DNA of 64,000 nt, from positions 1-64,000 of the forward strand of contig CAZTYP010000050.1 in the NCBI GenBank assembly GCA_964617555.1, given 5' to 3'. A model generated the notes under the pieces. It had not been told where the DNA came from. It ran no database searches and was given only the letters and a program-made list of their open reading frames with translations. Origin of the DNA: 1-14-2-50-31-20 sp964617555. Lineage in GTDB: Bacteria; Bacteroidota; Ignavibacteria; Ignavibacteriales; Melioribacteraceae. This document shows positions 1 to 8,648 of this stretch, piece by piece (within the stretch, counting starts at the first letter, position 1; every line of letters begins with the position of its first letter). The translations under genes were made by a program, and so were the position numbers.

Positions 1-147
1 AAAAAAATAAAAGAAAAATTAGGTGCCGTTAAATCTGCCAAATATTTACAGTTGGACCAACAAATTCAAGCAATTATTGACGTACAAATAAGTAGTCTTT
101 TACCGCTTTTAGATAATGTAACAAAAAGAAATGTAAATAGTAAATAA
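1..147 (+). CDS. C-terminal end of an unrecognised protein (partial)
   Basis: The frame is open from the first base of the window to a TAA at 145-147, giving 48 residues of a C-terminus whose start lies outside. The piece is mostly helical in appearance, with KLGAVKSAKYLQLDQQIQA followed by an LLPLL stretch. It loosely recalls the conserved tail of small periplasmic Spy/CpxP-like or related helical proteins, but this is only an impression. No clear terminator follows before the next gene 190 bases downstream. Confidence 0.5.
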   Translation, partial: KKIKEKLGAVKSAKYLQLDQQIQAIIDVQISSLLPLLDNVTKRNVNSK

Positions 148-337
148 CTCCATTAAACAAAAAATTAATATTTTTTACATACGCGGTTTTTTATATCAAG
201 AAGTTAACAAATTAAAAATCTTAACTGTGTACACCTTTTTATATCTTTCGAGTACTATTAATTGTTTCTGTTTTTAATTTTTCATGTTTCTATTGGTATG
301 TTATGCTATTTTCTATAAATACAAATTACAATAAACA

Positions 338-2509
338 ATGAAAAAGCAAACATTACAATTATTTTTATTTTTGATTATTATTAATATTTTTAATGGCTGT
401 GCAGGTACGGGTGTATTGTTAAAGGTCCCTCCTTTTACTGATAAAGTACCGGAAATTTTAACCGGATTTTACAGCGTACATGCAATAAAAAACGGAAAAG
501 TTTCGAAAAAAAGGGGTTCTGAATTTATTGGTGAATTTGTTTATTTATATAAAGATGATTTTTTTGAAAACGGCAAATATTTCAGCGGAATAAAAGGAGC
601 TTTTATGCCCGAGAGATATATTAGAACTTCTTTTAATAAATCGAAATTGAAGTATTTTTGGATTGAAGGAGGGAATAAATTAATTAAACATGATATAGTG
701 TTCTCAAATATTTCGGAAAATAAACTTACCGCAGTATTCAACAAAAATATTTTCGAAAAAGACAGTGTGGAGTTGGTTTTTTATAAACAACATCTTGCCG
801 GTAAAAAAATTAAAACCATTCCTATTGCGCACAGAGGGGTTTGTTATCAGCCGCCGAATAATTATGACGGAATATTCCCCGCAAATACAATTCCGGCTTT
901 TGAAACCGCTCTCCGTTCAGGATATAAGGGATTTGAGTTGGATGTTCATGTTACTAAAGATAATCGCTTTGTTGTCAGCCACGATGAAAACTTAAGCGTT
1001 TCAACAACTGCAAGGGGATTTGTAGAGAATAAAAATCTAGACCAATTTGAAAATTCATTAGTTGTAAAGAGTGCGGCTATTCCGGAAAATCGTGCTACAG
1101 CCACTGAAGCATATATTGCCGCCCCAATTGTTTCCTTGAAAAAAGTTCTTAATCTTTTTATTAACGACCCGCGATTATATACGCTCGTGATAGATATTAA
1201 GCCGGATACCGATAAACGTATTTATGAAGCCGCAAAGCACGATTTCAAAAACTTCACAAAACAACAACAAAAAAAAATTCTTTTTCTTACAAGAGAAGAA
1301 AAATCAGCTAAACTGCTTCGCAAAATATGCCCCTATTCCGATATTGCACTTGAAGGCTCGTTAGGACCGGAGCCTATTGAAAACCTTGAAAAATTTTATC
1401 CCGAAGCGGTAGGATTACCACGGGCAGCACATAATGCAATATCTTTCGGAGCAAATATTTTGCTTGCTTTCGAATCTGTTGAATCTGCCGAAAAAAAAAT
1501 AAAAAAAGCACAGGAACTTTCCGATACATATAATTATAAAATTGTAATGTGGACTTTTTCAAAAGAATGGCGTTTAGATTTTATACGACAAAAAGAATTT
1601 TTTCCTGATTGGATATTATTGGATATTCCCTATTATAAATATGCCATACAACAGATGCGATATTTAAACGATAAAAAAATTGTTTTGGATACAAAATCCG
1701 AAGCTATTACAAAAGGTCACAAAAACCCAATTCACAAAAGAATGTTCAATAAACATATAAAAAATTTCTGGTTTAAATCACGTACAATATTGGAGTTAAC
1801 ATTCGGATTAACAAATCCTAAACAACGCCACTTAAACAACCCAATTGCCACAACAGGAAATTGGGAACTTAAACTCGGCAGAAGTGAAATTAATGTCTTT
1901 TCAAAAACAAATACCGAACTGAATGAAATATACCTTTTTACTTCCGTAATGAATTCCAAATATGCATTTGGATCTTCAGAAATAAATGATATTTCCTTTG
2001 ATGCCTTTCGCTTTGGGGTAGGCAAAACCGACGGATTCGGTTACATTGGTTCCGGAACTTCATTTGTTCCCTACGTTTCAACTGCCCTTACATGGACAAA
2101 ATTAAACGGTTATTCTCCCACAATCCAAAACAATTCTCAAATTCTCAATAGATATTTAGGTAATTTTCGGTTTGGCGACCGTTCGTTGTATGGAATAAAA
2201 TTTGAACTTTTTTCTTTAGTTCAATTAAATTTAAATTACGAAACGGGTATAATATATCCGAGGTGCTTATTTATGAAATGGCTCGGCAGTACAATTATTG
2301 CAGGCTCAGGATATGCCGGCTTAAGTTACATCACCGGCAAGTGGATTGACGATGAACCATTATGGGGACCAATTGTTAATACATTGATACGAGCAGGATA
2401 TTTATATACATATTACTTACTTAGAGAAAAAGATATGAACTGGCCATTTCCGACAGAAGCTCCTTTAAGATACGAAGGATTTAACTTTGGGTTTAGTCTG
2501 GTTTTTTAA
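338..2509 (+). CDS. Glycerophosphodiester phosphodiesterase lipoprotein fused to a barrel-like C-terminal domain
   Basis: This is a 723-residue lipoprotein: a hydrophobic signal ends in the lipobox FNGC with Cys21. Residues about 160-435 form a GDPD domain (TIM barrel that hydrolyses glycerophosphodiesters to glycerol-3-phosphate and an alcohol). The HRG motif is at 165-167, the metal-binding ELD at 200-202, and the second catalytic His at 215 (SHDE). Residues about 22-155 are not recognised. From about residue 505 to the end the protein matches the stand-alone secreted protein encoded at 52293-53156; in the last 118 or so aligned positions about half are identical by hand count, including AGYLY, MNWPF and a final Phe. 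A terminal Phe suits an outer-membrane barrel, which would place the enzyme at the outer membrane; that is inference. GDPD enzymes are usually 250-350 residues, so the extra domain is the unusual part. It is probably transcribed alone or with the efflux operon 39 bases downstream. Confidence 0.85.
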   Translation: MKKQTLQLFLFLIIINIFNGCAGTGVLLKVPPFTDKVPEILTGFYSVHAIKNGKVSKKRGSEFIGEFVYLYKDDFFENGKYFSGIKGAFMPERYIRTSFNKSKLKYFWIEGGNKLIKHDIVFSNISENKLTAVFNKNIFEKDSVELVFYKQHLAGKKIKTIPIAHRGVCYQPPNNYDGIFPANTIPAFETALRSGYKGFELDVHVTKDNRFVVSHDENLSVSTTARGFVENKNLDQFENSLVVKSAAIPENRATATEAYIAAPIVSLKKVLNLFINDPRLYTLVIDIKPDTDKRIYEAAKHDFKNFTKQQQKKILFLTREEKSAKLLRKICPYSDIALEGSLGPEPIENLEKFYPEAVGLPRAAHNAISFGANILLAFESVESAEKKIKKAQELSDTYNYKIVMWTFSKEWRLDFIRQKEFFPDWILLDIPYYKYAIQQMRYLNDKKIVLDTKSEAITKGHKNPIHKRMFNKHIKNFWFKSRTILELTFGLTNPKQRHLNNPIATTGNWELKLGRSEINVFSKTNTELNEIYLFTSVMNSKYAFGSSEINDISFDAFRFGVGKTDGFGYIGSGTSFVPYVSTALTWTKLNGYSPTIQNNSQILNRYLGNFRFGDRSLYGIKFELFSLVQLNLNYETGIIYPRCLFMKWLGSTIIAGSGYAGLSYITGKWIDDEPLWGPIVNTLIRAGYLYTYYLLREKDMNWPFPTEAPLRYEGFNFGFSLVF

Positions 2510-2548
2510 TAAAAAAATTTTATAATTTCTAATTTAAGGTCTTTATAT

Positions 2549-3685
2549 ATGTCTGACAAAGAACAAAAGGATAATATCGAAAAGAAGAAACAATCTATTG
2601 AAACAGAAAAAAAAGAGGATTCCGGTTCCATAAAAAAATTAACACAAACCATTTTCATTATTGCAGTAGTAATTTTTATATGGTACTTATTTGCAGATAG
2701 ATATGCTCCGTTTACCGACCAGGCGCGAACAAAAACCGTTACAATTCCCATAGTACCAAAAGTATCGGGATATTTATCGGAAATTAATGTTCACTCGCAA
2801 AGCATTGTTAAACAAGGCGATTTATTATTTCAAATAGAAAAAAAACCGTTTGAACTGAGAGTAAAAAAAGCGAAAGCCTCTCTGGATAATATTTCACAGC
2901 AAGTTGGGGCTTTAACCGCAACGGTAAAATCTGCGGCGGGAAGATTAGGAGTGGCAAAAGCACAATTAGACCGAGCACAACGTAACTACAACAGAACTCA
3001 ACAAGTCCTTAAAAAAAATCCCGGAGCATTATCACAAGCGGATTTAGATCAAACGGAAACTACACTTACTCAGGCAATTGAACGGGTTGCCTCGGCAGAA
3101 GCTGATTTAGAAAAAGCAAAACAACAACTTGGTACAAGCGGAAAAGAGAATGCACAACTCCGTGAAGCTCTTATAACGCTTGAGCAAGCTGAATACGATT
3201 TGGAACAAACTTCATTATACGCTCCTGCCGACGGAGTAATTGAAAGTTTTAATCTTTACAACGGATATTACGCACAGGCAGGAAAACCATTAGTAACATT
3301 TATTCCTTTCGGTACCGCTTGGATTGAAGCAGACTTTAGGGAAAACAGTATTTCTAACATTAATACCGGTGATAAAGTTGAATTTGCCCTTGATGTTTTT
3401 CCCGGAAAAGTTTTCGAAGGCGTGGTAAAAAGTGTTGGTTACGGTGTCAGTTACGGAGAAAAGAACGACAAAGGAAGTCTCCCTAAAATTTCCAATTCAC
3501 AAAGTTGGTTGCGTGACCCGCAAAGATTTCCTGTCATAATAAATATTAAAAACAATGAAATAAAAAAAGCAATCCGCTATGGTGGACAAGCCGATGTTAT
3601 CATCTATGCGAGCAATAGCAGTATCCTTAATTTTATAGGCTGGTTTCAAATAAGAATAAACAGTTTGCTATCCTATGTCAGATAA
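2549..3685 (+). CDS. HlyD/EmrA-type membrane fusion protein
   Basis: The 378-residue protein is the periplasmic adaptor of a tripartite efflux pump. A charged cytoplasmic N-terminus is followed by one membrane helix (about 33-49), a biotinyl-lipoyl-like half motif (about 65-98, VSGYLSEINV), a long alpha-helical hairpin rich in Ala/Gln (about 103-215), the second lipoyl half (APADGVI) and a beta-barrel domain. This order is typical of the EmrA/AaeA branch, which works with an inner-membrane exporter and an outer-membrane channel. The next gene starts 11 bases before this one stops, which indicates translational coupling. AAGG lies about ten bases upstream of the ATG. The substrate cannot be read from the sequence; aromatic acids or drugs are the usual substrates of relatives. 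Confidence 0.9.
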   Translation: MSDKEQKDNIEKKKQSIETEKKEDSGSIKKLTQTIFIIAVVIFIWYLFADRYAPFTDQARTKTVTIPIVPKVSGYLSEINVHSQSIVKQGDLLFQIEKKPFELRVKKAKASLDNISQQVGALTATVKSAAGRLGVAKAQLDRAQRNYNRTQQVLKKNPGALSQADLDQTETTLTQAIERVASAEADLEKAKQQLGTSGKENAQLREALITLEQAEYDLEQTSLYAPADGVIESFNLYNGYYAQAGKPLVTFIPFGTAWIEADFRENSISNINTGDKVEFALDVFPGKVFEGVVKSVGYGVSYGEKNDKGSLPKISNSQSWLRDPQRFPVIINIKNNEIKKAIRYGGQADVIIYASNSSILNFIGWFQIRINSLLSYVR

Positions 3686-6131
3686 ATTTTTAAATAAACT
3701 TTCTCCACTCGAAATTAAAACTTTGCGTTATGCTTTCGGTGCAACCCTTGCCATGGCTGTAGCAATGGGTTTCGGTTGGATGCTCTCATATTTGGCTCCG
3801 CTTTTAACATTAAGTTTTTTATCCTCTCCGGCAGGTCGTCCTTCGCTCAAAAACGGAGTTGTTTTTATACTTATCATTATTATCGCAAATGTTTTTGCTT
3901 TAACATTCGGTAAAATACTTCTCCCATATCCTTTGGTCTTTATCATAATAATCGGTTATTTACTTTTTATAATGTACTATGCTTTGGGAAGCAAAGTTTC
4001 TTCAATTATTATTCTCTGGTTAATGATTGCACTTCTTACAATACCTTTGGTAATAATAGAATACAAAGGCATGGCAGTCTTTGTAGCCGAAAGTTTGATA
4101 TTCGGTGGAATTGTAGCTTTAATTGTTGCCCGAATTTCTTTTGCCCTTTTCCCCGATAAAAAAAATCATCTTTTTAAAAACCAATCGGAACCTCAATACC
4201 TTCTTACAAAATCGGAACGATTTGAACATGCAACAAAAACCACAATTGTTGTACTCCCGTTGTTATTGCTTTTTTACTTTTTTAAATTATCGGATGCTTT
4301 ATTAATCCTAATTTATACAGCTCTTCTTTCTATGCAATCCGGATTTGCAAAAGATTTTAGTAACGGCAAACCTTTAATAGTAGGTAATCTTATGGGGGGA
4401 ATTGTGGCAATGTTTGCTTATGAAGTTTTTGTGATTATACCGGAATATTATTTTATGCTTATAATTATATTTTTGTCCGGATTGTTTTTCGGATACAGAT
4501 TGTTTCTCGGCAAAAAAAACAGCGCTTTGTTCGGAATGGCATACTCAACTTTTGTTCTGATTATCGGTTCGGTAACCGGTACGTTTGACGAAGAAGCAAA
4601 TATAAAAGTTTATTTTAGGGTTATTGAAATAATGGTAGCTGTTATTTATCTTGTTTCGGCATTCGGTTTAATAGAATATTTTAAAAGAGAACGAACAAAA
4701 AAAAGAAAAATGAATAAAAAATTAATATTAATATCGATTATCCCGCTTTTCTTTTCATCATGTACATTAGGACCGGATTTTACACGCCCTGCCAATGAAA
4801 ATTTGAAAATGAAAAAGATTACATATCAAAACAATACTTTCTCAACAGAAACTATTGCCGACCTTCCTTGGTGGGAAATGTTTGGCGATACAGTTTTGCA
4901 AAATTTGATTTCCGAAGCCCTTCAAAACAATAAAGAACTCAAAAGTGCTATGGCACGAATTGAAGAAGCACGTGCAAATATGGGAATTGTTCGTGCGGAT
5001 TTATATCCTCGTGTTAATTATATGGCAAAGGGAGATTATGACGGCACATTTGATAACACAAACAAAAGTGCAGCGGCAACTGCTTCCGCCACCCTTGACG
5101 TTTCTTACCAAATAGATTTATGGGGCAAAATAAAACGATTAAACGAATCTGCATTACAAGATTACTTGGCTACAGAAGAAGCATACAGAGGTATTACAAT
5201 TACGCTGGTTTCCGAAGTGGCAAATGCTTATTTGTTACTCAGAGACATTGATAACAGATTATTAATAGCCGAACAAACCGCAGAAGTCCGGGGAAAAAGT
5301 CTTGACGTAATAAAAGCCAGATTTGATGCGGGTATTGTCTCGGAAGTTGATGTTAATCAATCCGAAATACAGCTTGCAGACGCAAAAGCATCCGTAAAAA
5401 GTTTTGAGCGTTTACGAGGACAAACGGAAAATGCAATTAGTCTTCTGCTAAGTAATCCCCCTATGAAAATTCCGCGAGGTAAAAAACTGCAAGAACAGAT
5501 TTTCCCACCCGAAATTCCTGCAGGCCTTCCTTCAACATTGTTAAACCGGCGCCCCGATTTGTTGGAAGCGGAAAGAAAATTACATGCACAAACAGCACGG
5601 ATCGGTATTGCGGAAGCATTAAAATATCCGCAGCTTTCCTTGTCGGCAAATTTGGGAGCTTCGTTTTCAACTTTAACAAGCGGTTTTGCCGGACTGGGGA
5701 CACAAATTTTAGGACCTATTTTCAACTCCGGAGCAAATCAGCAAAAAGTGGAAGTTGAAATAGCACGTACACGCCAACTACTTAATAAATACGAGCAAAC
5801 ATTTTACTCGGCATTACGCGAAGTTGAAGATGCAATGATTGCCGTAAATACCTACAAAGAAGAATATAAAGTTCGCAAAGCCCAAGTAAACTCGGCACAA
5901 AACGCCGCTAATTTATCTTGGATAAGATACGAAGGAGGAATGACAAGTTACCTGGAAGTTTTAGATTTACAACGTTCCCTTTTTAATGCGGAGCTAAAAA
6001 CATCCGAAACCTTACAAATGCAACTTTCTTCTACCGTAAAATTATACAAAGCTCTTGGTGGCGGTTGGGTACCCGAACAAGATTCCCTAAACGGTTTGGG
6101 AAAAAGAGAAATTGAAAACAGCAACCGATAA
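3675..6131 (+). CDS. DUF2955/FUSC-like inner-membrane permease fused in frame to an OprM/NodT-type outer-membrane lipoprotein
   Basis: The 818-codon frame holds two proteins that are normally separate. Residues 1-335 contain about ten membrane helices in two sets of five separated by a soluble stretch, like DUF2955/FUSC exporter permeases that pair with EmrA/AaeA adaptors. Residues 346-818 are a complete outer-membrane factor: a new Met346 with its own lipoprotein signal, lipobox FFSSC (Cys363), then the CTLGPDF and LPWW starts and paired helical repeats of the OprM/TolC family, including the RRPDLLEAER motif. No stop separates the halves. The junction (4697-4717) holds an A8 run and an ATGA, so a one-base shift would give two ordinary overlapping genes. 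If real, signal peptidase II could cut the fusion before Cys363. The family assignments are firm; whether the fusion is real is open. The gene overlaps the adaptor by 11 bases. Confidence 0.85.
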   Translation: MSDKFLNKLSPLEIKTLRYAFGATLAMAVAMGFGWMLSYLAPLLTLSFLSSPAGRPSLKNGVVFILIIIIANVFALTFGKILLPYPLVFIIIIGYLLFIMYYALGSKVSSIIILWLMIALLTIPLVIIEYKGMAVFVAESLIFGGIVALIVARISFALFPDKKNHLFKNQSEPQYLLTKSERFEHATKTTIVVLPLLLLFYFFKLSDALLILIYTALLSMQSGFAKDFSNGKPLIVGNLMGGIVAMFAYEVFVIIPEYYFMLIIIFLSGLFFGYRLFLGKKNSALFGMAYSTFVLIIGSVTGTFDEEANIKVYFRVIEIMVAVIYLVSAFGLIEYFKRERTKKRKMNKKLILISIIPLFFSSCTLGPDFTRPANENLKMKKITYQNNTFSTETIADLPWWEMFGDTVLQNLISEALQNNKELKSAMARIEEARANMGIVRADLYPRVNYMAKGDYDGTFDNTNKSAAATASATLDVSYQIDLWGKIKRLNESALQDYLATEEAYRGITITLVSEVANAYLLLRDIDNRLLIAEQTAEVRGKSLDVIKARFDAGIVSEVDVNQSEIQLADAKASVKSFERLRGQTENAISLLLSNPPMKIPRGKKLQEQIFPPEIPAGLPSTLLNRRPDLLEAERKLHAQTARIGIAEALKYPQLSLSANLGASFSTLTSGFAGLGTQILGPIFNSGANQQKVEVEIARTRQLLNKYEQTFYSALREVEDAMIAVNTYKEEYKVRKAQVNSAQNAANLSWIRYEGGMTSYLEVLDLQRSLFNAELKTSETLQMQLSSTVKLYKALGGGWVPEQDSLNGLGKREIENSNR
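4697..4717 (+). other. Slip-prone A8 run and ATGA at the permease/outer-membrane-factor junction
   Basis: An A8 run (4697-4704), a G and an A5 run lead directly into ATGA (4710-4713), where the ATG is codon 346 of the fused frame and begins a complete lipoprotein signal peptide. In the other two frames stops appear at once: TGA at 4711-4713 if one A is lost and TAA at 4715-4717 if one A is gained. This fits a recent indel, a sequencing error, or polymerase slippage that yields both fused and separate products. Confidence 0.7.
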
Positions 6132-6164
6132 ATAATACTTTTAATTAATAACGAGGAATAAATA

Positions 6165-7241
6165 ATGGAAGAACCAAAACAACACGATAACGAAAGATAT
6201 TTCAATAAAATTGTTACCGCATCATTAAGAATAGGTTTTGTTGCATTACTCTTTTTTCTTTCTTATATAATTTTAAAACCATTTTTAATATTGGTTATTT
6301 GGAGTATAATAATTGCGGTCGGAGTTTTTCCTATTTTCGAAAAACTTTCGAAAAAACTGGGAGGGAAAAAGAAACTTACCGCAACATTACTTGTACTTTT
6401 GGCACTTGCGGTAATTACCATTCCTTCTGTTTTAATGCTAAATTCAACAATTGACAGCGTACAAAAATTAAAAGAAAGTTTTGAAGCGGGCACCCTCTCC
6501 GTTCCTCCTCCCTCGGAAGATGTTGCCGAGTGGCCGATACTCGGGAAATCGTTTTATAGCCTTTGGTTATCGGCATCGGAAAACCTTGAGAAAACACTTT
6601 TAACATATACTCCGCAAATTAAAGAGTTTGTTCCAAAGCTTCTTGATGCCGTGGCAGGAATGGGAGGCACAATTTTGCTTACAATGATATCAATTATTGT
6701 TGCCGGAGCCTTGCTTTTACATGCCGAATCCGCAAAAAAAACGACCCATAAAATTTTCAGATTATTTATTGGAAAAGACGGAGAAGAAATTACGGCACTT
6801 TCAATACTTACAATACGAAGTGTTGTTCAGGGAATACTCGGAATTGCAATTATCCAATCGGTTGCCGCCGGAATTTTAATGCTTGCTTTCGGCATACCGG
6901 GGGCGGGAATATGGGCACTGATAGTATTATTTCTTGCAATAGTTCAACTACCTCCTACAATCATTTTACTTCCCGTAGCAATATACGGTTTTAGTATTAT
7001 GAGTACTACAGCTGCGGTGATTTTTTTAATACTTGCGCTTTTAGTAAGTGTTGCCGATACTTTTTTAAAACCATTATTACTTGGTCGCGGGGTGGATGTG
7101 CCTATGCTGGCAATTTTACTTGGAGCTATCGGCGGAATGATTGCTTTCGGCATACTCGGGCTTTTTATTGGCGCCGTTGCTCTTGCGATAGCATATAAAG
7201 TTTTTCAAGCTCTTATTGATGAAAGGGTTTGGATTAAATAA
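6165..7241 (+). CDS. AI-2E/PerM-family membrane transporter
   Basis: The 358-residue protein has about eight membrane helices and the layout of the AI-2E transporter (UPF0118/PerM) family: two N-terminal helices, a soluble segment around 85-150, then a helix-rich C-terminal half with the family's PP motif (IVQLPPTIILLP) and the FLKPLLLGRG segment followed by a glycine-rich LLGAIGGM helix. Members export small molecules or act as ion antiporters; the name does not prove autoinducer transport. It begins 33 bases after the outer-membrane factor, preceded by GAGGAAT, so it is probably the last gene of the efflux operon. A long inverted repeat follows its stop. Confidence 0.85.
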   Translation: MEEPKQHDNERYFNKIVTASLRIGFVALLFFLSYIILKPFLILVIWSIIIAVGVFPIFEKLSKKLGGKKKLTATLLVLLALAVITIPSVLMLNSTIDSVQKLKESFEAGTLSVPPPSEDVAEWPILGKSFYSLWLSASENLEKTLLTYTPQIKEFVPKLLDAVAGMGGTILLTMISIIVAGALLLHAESAKKTTHKIFRLFIGKDGEEITALSILTIRSVVQGILGIAIIQSVAAGILMLAFGIPGAGIWALIVLFLAIVQLPPTIILLPVAIYGFSIMSTTAAVIFLILALLVSVADTFLKPLLLGRGVDVPMLAILLGAIGGMIAFGILGLFIGAVALAIAYKVFQALIDERVWIK

Positions 7242-7256
7242 AAATTTGCTTTAATA

Positions 7257-7309
7257 AATCTATGAAGTTGTATGGTAATCATTTTTTACTTTTTACAACT
7301 TCATAGATT
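7257..7309. terminator. 15-bp inverted repeat between convergent genes, probable two-way terminator
   Basis: AATCTATGAAGTTGT (7257-7271) is perfectly repeated in inverse at 7295-7309, with a 23-base T-rich loop between. It lies between the stop of the plus-strand transporter and the stop of the minus-strand anti-sigma gene, where a shared terminator would be expected. The loop is long and no clean T-run follows the stem, so it may act by another route than classical intrinsic termination. Confidence 0.5.
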
Positions 7310-7314
7310 AATAT

Positions 7315-7941
7315 TTAATTAGATGTAGAATCGGTTTTGTTTTTTAAACTATCTTGCTCTCTTGCTTTTACAACTTCCCTTAAAAAGAAACCGTCAAAAG
7401 GAGAAACCACCAGTCTACTTGTAGAAGAAGCTAATTGAGCTGCTCCGTTATTACTTGTGGCGGAGTTATTTCCCAAATAATCATCCAAATCAACAGATGA
7501 ACTTTTATCAAAAGGAAGTTGCTTGGGTACAGAAGCAGTTGCATAAGAACCGCTGTTAACGGATTTTATTCTTACTATTTTATTACTTTCCTTTCCCTTT
7601 TTAGAAACATCGGTTGCAACAAGCGTTTTTTCCGCAGAAACATTGGTTGTCTGTTCAATTAATCTGGGAGGGGTTTGCCAAGGATTATCATCCAAATCTT
7701 CATTTCCGGTAAATGTAAACAGAATAAAAAAGACTGTTACCGCAAAAGCAATTGCCGGAGTTAACGCCCACGAAAAAAATCCTTTTTTCTTTTTTCCGGA
7801 GTTCATTTGGAAATTTTCGTTTTCAATCCGGGTCATTAAATTGAATTCAAAATTATCGGGTGCTTTTACTTTCGGTAAATCATGTAAAAGCTTTTTAAGC
7901 TCTCCGAATTCGTTTTCCTCTGTTAATTTTTTGTTATCCAT
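7315..7941 (-). CDS. Putative membrane anti-sigma factor
   Basis: The 208-residue protein has an N-terminal cytoplasmic part (about 1-55) with LPKVKAPDNFEFNLMTRI, one membrane helix at about 58-78, and a Ser/Asn-rich extracytoplasmic part without a recognised fold. It starts nine bases after the stop of an ECF sigma gene, and this pairing is the main reason for the call. It lacks the HxxxCxxC motif of zinc anti-sigma factors. It would hold the sigma factor at the membrane until an envelope signal arrives; that function is inferred from layout and topology. A C-terminal sensor of unknown ligand is the natural reading of the outer part. Confidence 0.65.
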   Translation of the reverse strand: MDNKKLTEENEFGELKKLLHDLPKVKAPDNFEFNLMTRIENENFQMNSGKKKKGFFSWALTPAIAFAVTVFFILFTFTGNEDLDDNPWQTPPRLIEQTTNVSAEKTLVATDVSKKGKESNKIVRIKSVNSGSYATASVPKQLPFDKSSSVDLDDYLGNNSATSNNGAAQLASSTSRLVVSPFDGFFLREVVKAREQDSLKNKTDSTSN

Positions 7942-7950
7942 TTTTACTTC

Positions 7951-8541
7951 TCAATAAATATTTTTTAATAGTTTTTGCAAATGTGCTCTTCCGCGGTTAA
8001 TTCTCGATTTTACCGTCCCGAGAGATAAATCCGTCATTTCGGAAATTTCATCATACGAAAAACCTTCTATATCTCTAAGAATCACCAATTCTCTGTATAT
8101 CGGTTTAACTTTTAACAACGCTTTTTGAACCATATCCGCTTTTATACTGTTATCTGCGGCTCTATCGGGAGCAACCGTTTTTTTATCTTCAATTTGCAAC
8201 GTAATATTGTCAGGGTCGTCGCTATTAGAAATTGATAAAATCGTTCTTCTGTTGCGCCTTTTCAATTCATTTTTTGCCAAATTACCGGCAATAGTATAAA
8301 TCCATGTTGAAAATTTGGCAATTGATTGATACGAATCTTTATTCAAATAAAATTTAATCATCGTATCTTGAACAATATCGGTGCTCGCATCTCTATCGCC
8401 AAGAAACCGATAAACAAAATTCATTAACGGATCTTTAAACCGCTTAACCAGAAGTTCGTATGCTTCAAGAGTGTTGTTATCTTGAAACTCTTTTATAAGT
8501 TCTTCGTCTGTTAACGAATTTAAGTTTTTTTCCAACTTCAT
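7951..8541 (-). CDS. ECF-family RNA polymerase sigma factor
   Basis: The 196-residue protein has sigma region 2 at about 30-98 (YRFLGDRDASTDIVQDT, then FSTWIYTIAGNLAKNELKRR) and region 4 at about 136-190 with the helix-turn-helix SYDEISEMTDLSLGTVKSR, joined by a linker of about 35 residues. That is the two-domain build of extracytoplasmic-function sigma factors (SigW/RpoE type). It is followed directly by a single-pass membrane protein that is likely its anti-sigma factor. It is the 5' member of the pair and lies 107 bases downstream of holA, so it probably has its own promoter in that gap; I could not assign one. Confidence 0.93.
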   Translation of the reverse strand: MKLEKNLNSLTDEELIKEFQDNNTLEAYELLVKRFKDPLMNFVYRFLGDRDASTDIVQDTMIKFYLNKDSYQSIAKFSTWIYTIAGNLAKNELKRRNRRTILSISNSDDPDNITLQIEDKKTVAPDRAADNSIKADMVQKALLKVKPIYRELVILRDIEGFSYDEISEMTDLSLGTVKSRINRGRAHLQKLLKNIY

Positions 8542-8648
8542 TTATACCAACTATTAAAATATTTGTTTCAACAGAGGGAAATTTTTATCCCTTTTTTTCG
8601 AAATTTTTTTATTAATACTATTTTTAAAAATACAAAATTATTGAACTC

